Shown here one piece after another: positions 47,544 to 56,436 of a stretch of DNA of 64,000 nucleotides. The first letter of the stretch is position 1; each line of letters starts with the position of its first letter. The stretch is from assembly GCA_017302455.1 (NCBI GenBank), contig JAFLDO010000020.1:1-64000 (forward strand), in the 5' to 3' direction. A model generated the notes under the pieces. That model ran no database searches. It worked only from the letters and a program-made list of their open reading frames with translations, and had not been told where the DNA came from. The translations under genes and the position numbers were made by a program. This DNA comes from Accumulibacter sp. GTDB lineage: Bacteria; Pseudomonadota; Gammaproteobacteria; Burkholderiales; Rhodocyclaceae.

Positions 47544-49802
47544 ATGATTGCGCAGGAACTGGAAGTCAGCTTGCACATGGCATTTGTCGAGGCGCGGCAG
47601 AAACGCCATGAGTTCATCACCGTCGAACATCTCCTGCTCGCCTTGCTCGACAACCCATCGGCCGCTGAAGCGTTGCGCGCGTGCGGCGCGAACCTCGAAC
47701 AACTGCGCAAGGATCTGGTGCGCTTCATCGGCGAACACACGCCAACCGTCTCCGGCGAGGACGAAATCGACACCCAGCCAACGCTGGGCTTCCAGCGGGT
47801 GATCCAGCGTGCCATCCTGCACGTGCAGTCGTCCGGACGGAAGGAGGTCAACGGTGCCAACGTCCTGGTCGCCATATTCGGCGAGAAGGATTCGCACGCC
47901 GTTTACTACCTGCAGAAGCAGGGCGTCACGCGCCTCGATGTGGTCAATTTCATTTCGCACGGGATCAGCAAGGTGCCGCAGAGCGCGCCTCGCAGCGAGC
48001 AGGAGGGCGAGCCCGAAAGTGACCAGCAGAGCGCTGCCGGCCCACTCGAAAGCTACACGATCAACCTCAACGCGCTTGCCTTGCAGGGCAAGATCGACCC
48101 GCTGATCGGTCGTGACCGGGAGCTGGAACGTGTCATCCAGACACTCTGCCGGCGACGCAAGAACAATCCGCTCCTGGTTGGCGAAGCCGGCGTTGGCAAG
48201 ACGGCGATTGCCGAAGGGCTGGCGCGGCGGATCGTCGAGTGCGACATCCCCGAGATTCTGGCCAAGGCCAATGTCTACTGTCTCGACATGGGCTCGCTGC
48301 TGGCCGGTACCAAGTATCGCGGCGACTTCGAACAGCGCCTGAAGGGCGTACTCAAGCAACTGAGCGAAAACCCGCAGGCAATCCTGTTCATCGACGAGAT
48401 TCATACGCTGATTGGTGCCGGATCGGCATCCGGCGGCACGCTCGATGCGTCGAACCTGCTCAAACCGGCGCTTTCCACTGGCCAGTTGAAGTGCATCGGT
48501 GCGACCACCTACAACGAGTATCGCGGCATCTTCGAGAAGGACCACGCCTTGTCGCGGCGCTTCCAGAAGATCGACGTGAACGAGCCGTCGAGCGCCGAAG
48601 CGATCGAAATCCTCAAGGGTCTCAAGTCGCGCTTCGAATCCCATCACGGCATCAAGTACTCGGCCGCGGCGCTGACCACGGCAGTCGAACTGTCGGTGCG
48701 CTTCATCACTGACCGCCATCTGCCGGACAAGGCGATCGATGTCATCGACGAGGCAGGTGCTGCGCAACGGATCCTCCCCAAGTCGCGGCAGAAGAAACTG
48801 ATCGGCAAGATCGACATCGAGGAAATCGTTGCCAAGATCGCGCGCATTCCCTCGACCCACGTCTCGACCGACGACCGCACCAACCTGCGCAATCTCGATC
48901 GCGACCTGAAGGCAGTGGTCTTTGGCCAGGATGTCGCCATCGACGCGCTCGCCAGGGCGATCAAGATGGCTCGCTCCGGGCTCGGCAATCCCACCAAACC
49001 GATCGGCAGCTTCCTGTTTTCAGGCCCTACCGGCGTCGGCAAGACCGAAGTTGCCAAGCAACTGGCGTACTGCCTCGGTAACGAACTGATCCGCTTCGAC
49101 ATGTCGGAATACATGGAGCGTCACGCCGTGTCGCGCCTGATCGGTGCGCCGCCGGGCTACGTGGGCTTCGACCAGGGAGGTCTGCTGACCGAGGCAGTCA
49201 CCAAGAAACCGTACAGCGTCCTGTTGCTCGACGAGATTGAAAAAGCGCACCCCGACATCTACAACATCCTGCTGCAGGTCATGGATCACGGCACGCTGAC
49301 CGACAACAACGGGCGCAAGGCGGACTTTCGCAACGTGGTCATCATCATGACCACCAACGCCGGGCAGGAGGCCATCCAGAAGACGACGATGGGCTTCACG
49401 CCATCGCGGCAGGCCGGCGACGAAATGGTAGAAATCAAGCGCATCTTCACTCCCGAGTTCCGTAACCGCCTCGACGCAACGATTTCCTTCAGGGCGCTTG
49501 ACCACGACGTCATCCTGCGGGTGGTAGACAAGTTCCTCATGCAGCTCGAGGCGCAACTCCACGAGAAAAAGGTGGAAGCTGTGTTTACCACGGCGCTGAA
49601 GGAGCATCTCGCGGCCCGCGGCTTTGACCCGCTCCTCGGCGCTCGACCTATGGCTCGACTGATTCAGGACACGATTCGCTCGTCACTGGCCGACGAATTG
49701 CTGTTTGGTCGGCTGGCCAACGGTGGCCACGTCACCGTCGACCTCAACGACGACAAGACCGTCAGGCTGGTCTTCGAGGAAGAACCCGAAATCGTCGCCT
49801 GA
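47544..49802 (+). CDS. clpA: ATP-dependent Clp protease ATP-binding subunit ClpA
   Basis: Hexameric AAA+ unfoldase feeding ClpP. The 752-aa product has the Clp_N repeat domain (about 1-145), first AAA+ module with [17 protein letters not shown] and a Walker [13 protein letters not shown], and second module with [14 protein letters not shown] and [12 protein letters not shown]. The absence of a ClpB-type coiled-coil middle domain and its place after clpS identify ClpA. clpP is not in this window. Confidence 0.97.
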   Translation: MIAQELEVSLHMAFVEARQKRHEFITVEHLLLALLDNPSAAEALRACGANLEQLRKDLVRFIGEHTPTVSGEDEIDTQPTLGFQRVIQRAILHVQSSGRKEVNGANVLVAIFGEKDSHAVYYLQKQGVTRLDVVNFISHGISKVPQSAPRSEQEGEPESDQQSAAGPLESYTINLNALALQGKIDPLIGRDRELERVIQTLCRRRKNNPLLVGEAGVGKTAIAEGLARRIVECDIPEILAKANVYCLDMGSLLAGTKYRGDFEQRLKGVLKQLSENPQAILFIDEIHTLIGAGSASGGTLDASNLLKPALSTGQLKCIGATTYNEYRGIFEKDHALSRRFQKIDVNEPSSAEAIEILKGLKSRFESHHGIKYSAAALTTAVELSVRFITDRHLPDKAIDVIDEAGAAQRILPKSRQKKLIGKIDIEEIVAKIARIPSTHVSTDDRTNLRNLDRDLKAVVFGQDVAIDALARAIKMARSGLGNPTKPIGSFLFSGPTGVGKTEVAKQLAYCLGNELIRFDMSEYMERHAVSRLIGAPPGYVGFDQGGLLTEAVTKKPYSVLLLDEIEKAHPDIYNILLQVMDHGTLTDNNGRKADFRNVVIIMTTNAGQEAIQKTTMGFTPSRQAGDEMVEIKRIFTPEFRNRLDATISFRALDHDVILRVVDKFLMQLEAQLHEKKVEAVFTTALKEHLAARGFDPLLGARPMARLIQDTIRSSLADELLFGRLANGGHVTVDLNDDKTVRLVFEEEPEIVA

Positions 49803-49818
49803 GGCAGCGACCATCAGC

Positions 49819-49851
49819 CGCCCTGCGGAGGAATACAGGGGCGTTTCCTTT
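49819..49851 (+). terminator. Probable terminator after clpA
   Basis: CGCCCTG (49819-49825) and CAGGGGCG (49836-49843) pair with one bulged G around a 10-base loop, followed by TTTCCTTT. It starts 16 bp after the clpA stop. The T run is interrupted, so strength is uncertain. Confidence 0.45.
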
Positions 49852-49884
49852 ACCCCAAGACGTTGAATACACGAGACAAGCACC

Positions 49885-50379
49885 ATGAGTTTCAAGACTC
49901 CCGACCTCCTCGACAACAACGAAGACAAGGTTCGCGATGGCAGCCTGCGCGTCGTCGCGCCCATGTTCCAGAGCTACGGCGGGCGACCCGAATTCAGCGG
50001 ACAGATCGTCACACTGAAGCTGTTCGAAGACAACTCACTGGTGCGCGAACTGCTCGCCGGGAGTGGCGACGGCAAAGTGCTGCTGATCGATGGCGGCGGC
50101 TCGCTGCGCTGCGCGCTGGTCGGCGACCAGTTGGCCATTCTGGCCCACAGGAACCAGTGGGAGGGAATCGTCGTGTACGGCTGTATCCGCGACTCCGGGG
50201 ACATCGGCCAGATCGACATCGGCGTCCGTGCGCTCGCCACGCACCCCCTGAAGAGTGTCAAGAAGGGGGTCGGCGAGCGCGATCTGGCCGTAAGCTTCGG
50301 CGGCGTGACGTTCAGACCGGGGGAGTGGATCTATGCTGACGGCGACGGCGTTATCGTCAGCGACCAGCCTCTGACCTGA
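49885..50379 (+). CDS. rraA: RraA family protein (RNase E regulator or HMG aldolase)
   Basis: A 164-aa RraA-fold protein. [15 protein letters not shown] is the typical N-terminus and [18 protein letters not shown] with [13 protein letters not shown] form the conserved cleft. In E. coli RraA inhibits RNase E, while related proteins with the G-x-x-x-D-x(20)-R-D pattern are 4-hydroxy-4-methyl-2-oxoglutarate/oxaloacetate aldolases; the GDQ...RD residues here would allow the latter. Both roles remain possible. Confidence 0.88.
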   Translation: MSFKTPDLLDNNEDKVRDGSLRVVAPMFQSYGGRPEFSGQIVTLKLFEDNSLVRELLAGSGDGKVLLIDGGGSLRCALVGDQLAILAHRNQWEGIVVYGCIRDSGDIGQIDIGVRALATHPLKSVKKGVGERDLAVSFGGVTFRPGEWIYADGDGVIVSDQPLT

Positions 50380-50463
50380 TTCCGCTGCCGGCCGGCGGTT
50401 GCCGGCGGGACCGACACGCTGTAGCGCTTGCGGCCTTGAAGTTGCCTTTATCGGAGAACGATT

Positions 50464-50970
50464 GTGAACGCTGCCATTGACCTGCTCAGAGCCATACGAA
50501 CAGGCCGCCTTCAAGATGTCCGGGCGGTACTTGATGCCGGCACTTCAGTCGAGATCGACGACGGTCGCGGCGACCCTGGCCTGCCGCTTGGCGTCGCCTG
50601 CTTCATGGGCTACGCCGACATCGTCCGCGAATTGGTAAGTCGCGGCGCCAAGGTCAACCTGCCGGACAACTCGCAAGCGACGTCCCCATTGTCCATGGCT
50701 GTTCGCGGCAGCCGCAACGAAGTCGTCAAGGTTCTCATCGAGCTTGGTGCAGACATCCCGGCTGGCATGAAGACCGGGCTGACGGAGCAGGAGATCATGA
50801 TCGCCCGCTGGAAAGGGCAGCGTTACGGCGCGAGCACGTCTGCGCATGCCGAGCGCAGCGCCGAGGCGCCGCTGTTCGAGGAAATCGAGATGACCCGCTG
50901 CTATGGAACCGACACTGCCGTCCTTGACGCGGACATGATTCGGGCAGCGCGCGAAATGGACAAGAAGTAA
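50464..50970 (+). CDS. Small ankyrin-repeat protein
   Basis: A 168-aa soluble protein starting at GTG 50464 with GGAGA upstream. Two to three ankyrin repeats cover about residues 1-105: IDLLRAIRTGRLQDVRAVLD, GVACFMGYADIVRELVSRGA and MAVRGSRNEVVKVLIELGAD. A polar C-terminal segment (about 115-168) ending DADMIRAAREMDKK has no recognised domain. Probably a protein-protein interaction module; partner unknown. It follows rraA by 84 bp and converges with the holin-muramidase gene. Confidence 0.85.
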   Translation: MNAAIDLLRAIRTGRLQDVRAVLDAGTSVEIDDGRGDPGLPLGVACFMGYADIVRELVSRGAKVNLPDNSQATSPLSMAVRGSRNEVVKVLIELGADIPAGMKTGLTEQEIMIARWKGQRYGASTSAHAERSAEAPLFEEIEMTRCYGTDTAVLDADMIRAAREMDKK

Positions 50971-50988
50971 CAGTAACGCAAGCGCCGC

Positions 50989-52203
50989 TCAGCCCGACAT
51001 CGCCCTCGCCAGAGCACTGACCTGCTGCGTCCGATTGGTCCAACCGACGCCGAAGGCATCGAAGTTATCGAGCGACCGATAGTAGGCGAGCCTTTCGTCC
51101 GCCATCTCGGCAATCATCGCCAGCGGATCGGCGGCCATCACCGCCGCCAGCGTCTTGGGTCCGACCGAGCCATCGTCGGTCACCCCGGCTGCCCGCTGCA
51201 ACAGCTTCACCGACCGGCGCGAGCCGGCATTGACGCCGAAGTCGAAAACCATCAGGTCGATCCCTGCGGGCAAATCCCCACAGCGCATCGGCAGCCAGTA
51301 GTTGGCGCGGTAGATTTCGGCCGCCTCCCGACGGGTGAGCGCCTTGAGATCGGCAAGCAACTTGTCCCTGTCGGCAGCGGTGAGTTCGTCGAGTTTCAGC
51401 CCCTGCCAGTCGGCGAGGGTACGCAGCGTGATGCCCAGATTGGTGGCGCCGCCGCGATCGCGCGGGTGGTCACTGAAGCCCCCTTCGCTATCGAGAACCA
51501 CTGCCAAGCACTTGTCGAACTTCGCGTCGCCGGTCGGCGCCGCCGGCGCGGCCTGCTTTGCCGTCCCCGCCGCGGCAATCGCCTGCACGGCACGCTCGGT
51601 CCGATCCGCCGTCGACGCCGTCAGGTTGAGCGCAGCTTCCTGGAGTGAGCGATTGGTCGCATCCTTGTCGCGCGACCCCTGCGAAGACCCAAGCCAGAAA
51701 TTCACGACCGTGGCAAAGGCCGCGGCCAGCGCACCAACGGTGATGTTGATGACGTTGGCGACCGTCGGATTGTCCCTGAGGTCCGTATGGATCAAGACGA
51801 TCAGGAAGATGAAGAAGCCAGCGGTGACGATTGCCGAGACCAGCGGCGCGCCCCAGGCGATGGCGCTGCCGGACTTGACGAGGTCCACCATCGTACTGCG
51901 CGCGCCCTGCGTATTCTCCAGCGCCTTCTGGATCGCCGCGAGCTCGGCCTGCCGCTGCTGCTCGGCCGCCAGGTCCATCGCTTTCTGCGTCTCCAGCGCG
52001 ATTTCGGCAAGACGCACGCGCAACTGCGCCGCCAGCGCCGGGTCGGCGGCCAGCTTGCGCTGCGCCTCGGCCGCATCGGGAGTTCCGGTGACTTCCTGCA
52101 CGACGTTCGCCACCGTAGTGGCGACCGCGCCGGCCTTGTCGCCGGCAATCATCTTGATGAGTTCGGGAACGATGGAGAGAGCCAGTGGAATCAGCGGCAG
52201 CAT
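50989..52203 (-). CDS. Holin-like membrane domain fused to a GH108 muramidase
   Basis: A 404-aa protein with three parts. Residues 1-110 are Ala/Glu-rich and helical. Two predicted TM helices (about 114-138 and 148-171) followed by WLGSSQGSRDKDA resemble phage/gene-transfer-agent holins. Residues about 228-315 are a glycoside hydrolase 108 domain with the catalytic Glu at 240 in LDSEGGFSDHPRDRGGATN and LGITL, and about 318-400 resembles the PG_binding_3 domain (FDFGVNAGSRRSVKLLQRAA). Holin and endolysin are normally separate; the fusion stands alone without other phage genes. It is the last of four codirectional envelope genes. Confidence 0.82.
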   Translation of the reverse strand: MLPLIPLALSIVPELIKMIAGDKAGAVATTVANVVQEVTGTPDAAEAQRKLAADPALAAQLRVRLAEIALETQKAMDLAAEQQRQAELAAIQKALENTQGARSTMVDLVKSGSAIAWGAPLVSAIVTAGFFIFLIVLIHTDLRDNPTVANVINITVGALAAAFATVVNFWLGSSQGSRDKDATNRSLQEAALNLTASTADRTERAVQAIAAAGTAKQAAPAAPTGDAKFDKCLAVVLDSEGGFSDHPRDRGGATNLGITLRTLADWQGLKLDELTAADRDKLLADLKALTRREAAEIYRANYWLPMRCGDLPAGIDLMVFDFGVNAGSRRSVKLLQRAAGVTDDGSVGPKTLAAVMAADPLAMIAEMADERLAYYRSLDNFDAFGVGWTNRTQQVSALARAMSG

Positions 52204-52320
52204 GGACGTTCCTCCAGAAGAGAAAGCACAGGAAACTCAACAGCGCCGATTTCAGTATATGTCGCGCCATCAAGCACCGTCAATCGAAGGTCTACCGCTG
52301 CCGATCGGTCGCCGCACCCT

Positions 52321-54336
52321 TCACTTCAGGATGCCGAGAAGATTCGAGAAGCCGTCAGTCCACTCGCTGAACCCGGGGCGGGGTACGAGCCTCTCGGCAC
52401 TTCTCATCTCCTCCGGCAGCCTCGCCAGGCCCTCGGGTGTCACGACCAGCACCCAGACCGAGTACAGGCAGAAGCGGTCGCCCGGATCCGGTCTGGCTTC
52501 GATGATCAGCGCGGTCCGACCGAGCCGATGGGCCGCCGCGGCGACCACCGGTCGAAGATCGAGATAGCGGTTGCTGATGTTGACAGCAAGCACACCGTCG
52601 CGTTTCAGGTGGCGGAAATAGCCCTCCATCGCTTCGATGGTCAACAGGTGGGTGGGGACGGAATCCCCGGAAAAGGCATCCATCACCAGCAGGTCGAAGT
52701 TCTGGGTTGGCTCGCGCTCGAGCATCAGACGGGCATCGCCGAGTACCGAAACGATCCGCGCGGCACTGTCGGCGAGGTAGGTGAACTCGCTGCGCGCCAG
52801 ATCGAGCACCTGCTCGTTGATCTCGTAGATGCGCATTTCGTCCCCACTGCGGCCATAGCTGGCAAGCGTTCCGACTCCCAGGCCGAGGACGCCGATCTTC
52901 AGGGGCTGATCGCCGGCCAGGCCAAGAAATGTCTGGCCGATGCCCGACAGCTCACAGAAATACGCGGTCGGTCGCCGGCGCAACGCCGGCGAAAGGAACT
53001 GTTCACCGTGATAGATGACGCCGTGCACCATCTTGCGCTTGACGCCCAAGTCGCCGTCGCTGACGTCGATGACGCGCAACTGGCCGTAGAAGTTGCGCAA
53101 GACGCGTCGGTACTCCTTGACGTAATCGACCGAGATATCGCCGAGACGATAGCCGTAGACCAGCAGCGCCGCCAGAAGCAGCCACCGCCACCGCGACTGC
53201 AGGTCGCGCCAGAGAACGACGATCACCAGCGCCGCGCACAGAAACAGGCCGATCGGGAGTTCGAAATAGGCGTTGAAGATCGCCGGGGCGAGCAGGCCGA
53301 CGAAGGTTCCACCCAAGGCTCCGCCTATCGAGAGCATCAGGTAGAACAAGGTCAGACGGCGTACGGCCGGTCTCCTGCGGACCAGTTCGCCGTGGCAGAC
53401 CATGCAGAAGACGAACAGCGACAGCGCCAGCAGAGCGACCAGAATCGGCACCGGCAGGCTGCTGCCCGTGAGTACCCTATCGACGGCCAGGAAGGCAAGC
53501 GGCAGGGCCAGCAGGAACCCTGGCCGGTAGTAATAGCGTGGGGCGTCGAAACAGAGGATGAAACTCAGCAGATAGATGCTGAGCGGCAGCACCCACAGGA
53601 AAGGCACGGGGGCGATATCCTGCGTCAACTGGCGGGTCATGGCCAGCAAGAGGATCGAAGCGGTCATCGCCAGGCCAACCCAGAGCAGACACTCACCCCA
53701 CGCCGGAGGTGGCGCCGGCTCGTCGCTGGTGGTTGTCGGCCGGATCTCCTCTCTGGCTGCCCGCTGCCACGACAACCAGGTGCTGGCGAGGCACACGAGC
53801 ACGAACACGACGTAGGCGGCCGACCAACCCAGCGCCTGATCGCGCACCGGAAAATACGGCTCGACGAGTACCGGGTAGCTCAGCAGGGCGAGCATGGACG
53901 CGAGGTTCGACAGGGCATACAGCCGGTACGGCATGACCGTCGCGAACGAGCGTGCGTACCACGCCTGCATCAGCGGCCCGGTGGTCGAGAGCAGCAGATA
54001 GGGCATACCGACGGCCGCGGCAAGGACGACGAGAACGCCCCAGGTCGGGCTTTCCAGAGTCGCCGCCCAAGTCGGGTTGGCAACTACCGGCAGGGTGGCC
54101 AGACTCAGCACCAACAGGGCGGCATGCAGCAGGTTCTGGCGCCGCGGCGACAAGGACTCGTGCAACAGGTGAACGTATAGATAGCCGAGCAGCAACTCGG
54201 CCTGGAAGAAGACCAGGCAGACGCTCCAGACCGACGAGGCGCCGCCGAACCACGGCAGGATCATCTTGGCGATGATCGGCTGAATCTGGAAGAGCAGAAA
54301 GGCCGACAGGAAAACGGTAGTGGCAAAGCGGATCAT
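52321..54336 (-). CDS. Fused transporter/spermidine-synthase-like protein, copy 2
   Basis: A 671-aa protein with about ten TM helices in the N-terminal 400 residues (FLLFQIQPIIAKMILPWFGG at the start) and a soluble C-terminal Rossmann domain (about 440-660) of spermidine-synthase type: GVLGLGVGTLASYG binds the nucleotide and MRIYEINEQVLDLA the ribose. In place of the canonical synthase active-site 'DxxDP' there is DAFSGDSVPTHLLT, so polyamine synthesis is unlikely. The family is annotated 'fused MFS/spermidine synthase' without proven function. Nine bp separate it from its near-identical upstream paralogue. Confidence 0.85.
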   Translation of the reverse strand: MIRFATTVFLSAFLLFQIQPIIAKMILPWFGGASSVWSVCLVFFQAELLLGYLYVHLLHESLSPRRQNLLHAALLVLSLATLPVVANPTWAATLESPTWGVLVVLAAAVGMPYLLLSTTGPLMQAWYARSFATVMPYRLYALSNLASMLALLSYPVLVEPYFPVRDQALGWSAAYVVFVLVCLASTWLSWQRAAREEIRPTTTSDEPAPPPAWGECLLWVGLAMTASILLLAMTRQLTQDIAPVPFLWVLPLSIYLLSFILCFDAPRYYYRPGFLLALPLAFLAVDRVLTGSSLPVPILVALLALSLFVFCMVCHGELVRRRPAVRRLTLFYLMLSIGGALGGTFVGLLAPAIFNAYFELPIGLFLCAALVIVVLWRDLQSRWRWLLLAALLVYGYRLGDISVDYVKEYRRVLRNFYGQLRVIDVSDGDLGVKRKMVHGVIYHGEQFLSPALRRRPTAYFCELSGIGQTFLGLAGDQPLKIGVLGLGVGTLASYGRSGDEMRIYEINEQVLDLARSEFTYLADSAARIVSVLGDARLMLEREPTQNFDLLVMDAFSGDSVPTHLLTIEAMEGYFRHLKRDGVLAVNISNRYLDLRPVVAAAAHRLGRTALIIEARPDPGDRFCLYSVWVLVVTPEGLARLPEEMRSAERLVPRPGFSEWTDGFSNLLGILK

Positions 54337-54345
54337 CGGGACGGC

Positions 54346-56361
54346 CTACTTCAAAATGTTCAACAGATTGGAGAAATCATCGGTCCACACCTTGAAGCCG
54401 GGCCGCGGAAGGAGCGGCTCGACCTTCGTCATCGCCTTCGCCAGTTGCGCCGCTCGCTCGGGCTGGGCAAGCAGAACCCACACCGAGTGGCGGCAGAAGC
54501 GATCGCCGTCATCCGGGTCCAGATCGACAATCAGGGCAGTCCTGCCCAGTTGTGCGGCGGCACCGGCGACCACAGGTCGCAGATCGAGGTACCGATTGGT
54601 AACATGTATCGCCAGCACACCGTCGTCCTTCAGTTGCCGCAGGTAGGCCTGCATGGCTTCGAGGGTGAGCAGATGGGTCGGGATCGAATCGCCGGAAAAG
54701 GCGTCGATGGCCAACAGATCGTAGTTCTGTGCGGGCTCGCGCTCGAGCATCAGACGACCATCACCGAGCACCGGGACGATCCGCGCCGCGCTGTCGGCGA
54801 GGTAGGTGAAGTCCTCGCGCGCCAGGTCGAGGACCTGCTCGTTGATCTCGTAGATACGCATTTCATCACCGCGTCGACCATAGGTGGCCAGCGTGCCGGC
54901 GCCCAGGCCAAGAATGCCGATCTTCCGAGGCTGCTCGCCGGCAAGGCTGCGAATTGCCTGACCGATTCCCGACAGCTCGCAATAGTAGGCCGTCGGCCGT
55001 CGGCGGTGCTCGACCGCCAGGAACTGTTCGCCATGGTTGATCCGGCCGTGGTAGATCGCCCGCCTGACGCCCAGTCCTTCGTAAGTGACGTCGGAGACAC
55101 GCAGCTGGCCGTAGAAGTTGCGCAGAACGCGTCGGTAATCGGCGACGTAATCGACCGAGATCCCGCCCAGACGGATGCCGTAGGCGAGCAGGGCGAGAAG
55201 CGCCAACCAGCGCCACATCGGCTTGAGCTCACGCCAGAGAACGATGATCACCAGTGCGCCGCAGAGAAACAGGCCAATCGGCAACTCGAAATAGGCGTTG
55301 AACAGCGCTGGAGCGAGAAGCCCGACGAAGGAGCCGCCGAGAGCACCGCCGATCGAAAGCATCAGATAGAACAGCGTCAAGTGACGGACCGGCGGCCGGC
55401 GCCTGACCAGTTCACCGTGGCAGACCATGCAGAAGACGAACAAGGAGACCGACAGCAGCGCGACCAGAGCCGGCACCGACATGCCGCGGTTGTCGACCAC
55501 TTGGTCGAGAGCCACGAAGGCGACCGGCAGCGCACACAGGAATCCCGGCCGATAGTAGTAGCGCGGCGCGTCGAAACAGAGAATGAAGCTCAGGAGGTAG
55601 ATGCTGAGCGGCAGCACCCACAGGAATGGCACTGGCGCGACGTCCTGCGTCAGATGCCGGGTGATGGCCAGCAGCAGGATCGATGCGGTCATCGCCAGAC
55701 CCACCCAGAGCAGACACTCTCGCCAGGGAGGACGAGGCGTCGACTCAGGGGGGCTCGCCGTCCTTTCGCGCTCGCTCGCCACACCCTGCCATGACTGCCA
55801 GGCACTGCCCAGACAGGCGACAACGAACAAAGCATAGCCGACCGACCAGATCAAGCCCTGATAGCGAACGGGAAAATACGGTTCGACGAGCACCGGATAG
55901 CTCAGCAGCGCGACCATGGATGCCAGGTTCGAGAGAGCGTACAAGCGGTAGGGCATCAAGCTGTTGAACGACCGCGCATACCAGGCCTGCATCAGCGGCC
56001 CGGTGGTCGACAGCAACAGATACGGCATGCCGACTGTGGCGGCGAGCACGATCAGGACGTTCCAGGTGGGATTCTCGAACCCGGACCCCTGCGCCGCCGG
56101 ACTGGCGATCACCGGCAGCGTCGCCAGACTCAGCAGCAGCAGTGCGCCATGCACAAGGTTCTGACGCCGCGGCGAAAGTGACTCGTGCAGCAGATGTACA
56201 TAAAGATAACCGAGCAGGAGTTCGGCCTGAAAGAAAACCAGGCAGATGCTCCACACCGACGAGGAGCCACCGAACCACGGCAGGATCATCTTGGCGACGA
56301 TCGGCTGGATCTGGAACAGCAGAAAGGCTGACAGGAAGACGGTAACGGCGAAGCTGAGCAT
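54346..56361 (-). CDS. Fused transporter/spermidine-synthase-like protein, copy 1
   Basis: Paralogue of the gene immediately downstream, with the same length of 671 aa and long stretches of identical residues in both the membrane part (QAELLLGYLYVHLLHESLSP) and the Rossmann part (MRIYEINEQVLDLARE, DAFSGDSIPTHLLT). The glycine-rich loop is GILGLGAGTLATYG. The two differ most in the loop near residues 195-215 and in the TM segment around 285-300, suggesting diverging roles or relaxed constraint there. Probably a tandem duplication. It starts 75 bp after the mscS-like stop. Confidence 0.85.
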   Translation of the reverse strand: MLSFAVTVFLSAFLLFQIQPIVAKMILPWFGGSSSVWSICLVFFQAELLLGYLYVHLLHESLSPRRQNLVHGALLLLSLATLPVIASPAAQGSGFENPTWNVLIVLAATVGMPYLLLSTTGPLMQAWYARSFNSLMPYRLYALSNLASMVALLSYPVLVEPYFPVRYQGLIWSVGYALFVVACLGSAWQSWQGVASERERTASPPESTPRPPWRECLLWVGLAMTASILLLAITRHLTQDVAPVPFLWVLPLSIYLLSFILCFDAPRYYYRPGFLCALPVAFVALDQVVDNRGMSVPALVALLSVSLFVFCMVCHGELVRRRPPVRHLTLFYLMLSIGGALGGSFVGLLAPALFNAYFELPIGLFLCGALVIIVLWRELKPMWRWLALLALLAYGIRLGGISVDYVADYRRVLRNFYGQLRVSDVTYEGLGVRRAIYHGRINHGEQFLAVEHRRRPTAYYCELSGIGQAIRSLAGEQPRKIGILGLGAGTLATYGRRGDEMRIYEINEQVLDLAREDFTYLADSAARIVPVLGDGRLMLEREPAQNYDLLAIDAFSGDSIPTHLLTLEAMQAYLRQLKDDGVLAIHVTNRYLDLRPVVAGAAAQLGRTALIVDLDPDDGDRFCRHSVWVLLAQPERAAQLAKAMTKVEPLLPRPGFKVWTDDFSNLLNILK

Positions 56362-56436
56362 CGGAAAATCCTGGGAAGGCGCGCAGCGGCAGGAGTCCGC
56401 GGAGCCCGGGAAAGGGTCCGCGGTGCGGCGTGGGTC

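Noticed and set aside
47262-48860. A 532-codon minus-strand frame opposite clpS-clpA
   Set aside because: Antisense shadow; the plus strand encodes intact ClpS and ClpA.
51787-54180. A 797-codon plus-strand frame opposite the holin-muramidase and fused transporter genes
   Set aside because: Spans two minus-strand genes and their gap, is Gln/Arg/His-rich and has no domain; an antisense shadow despite its length.
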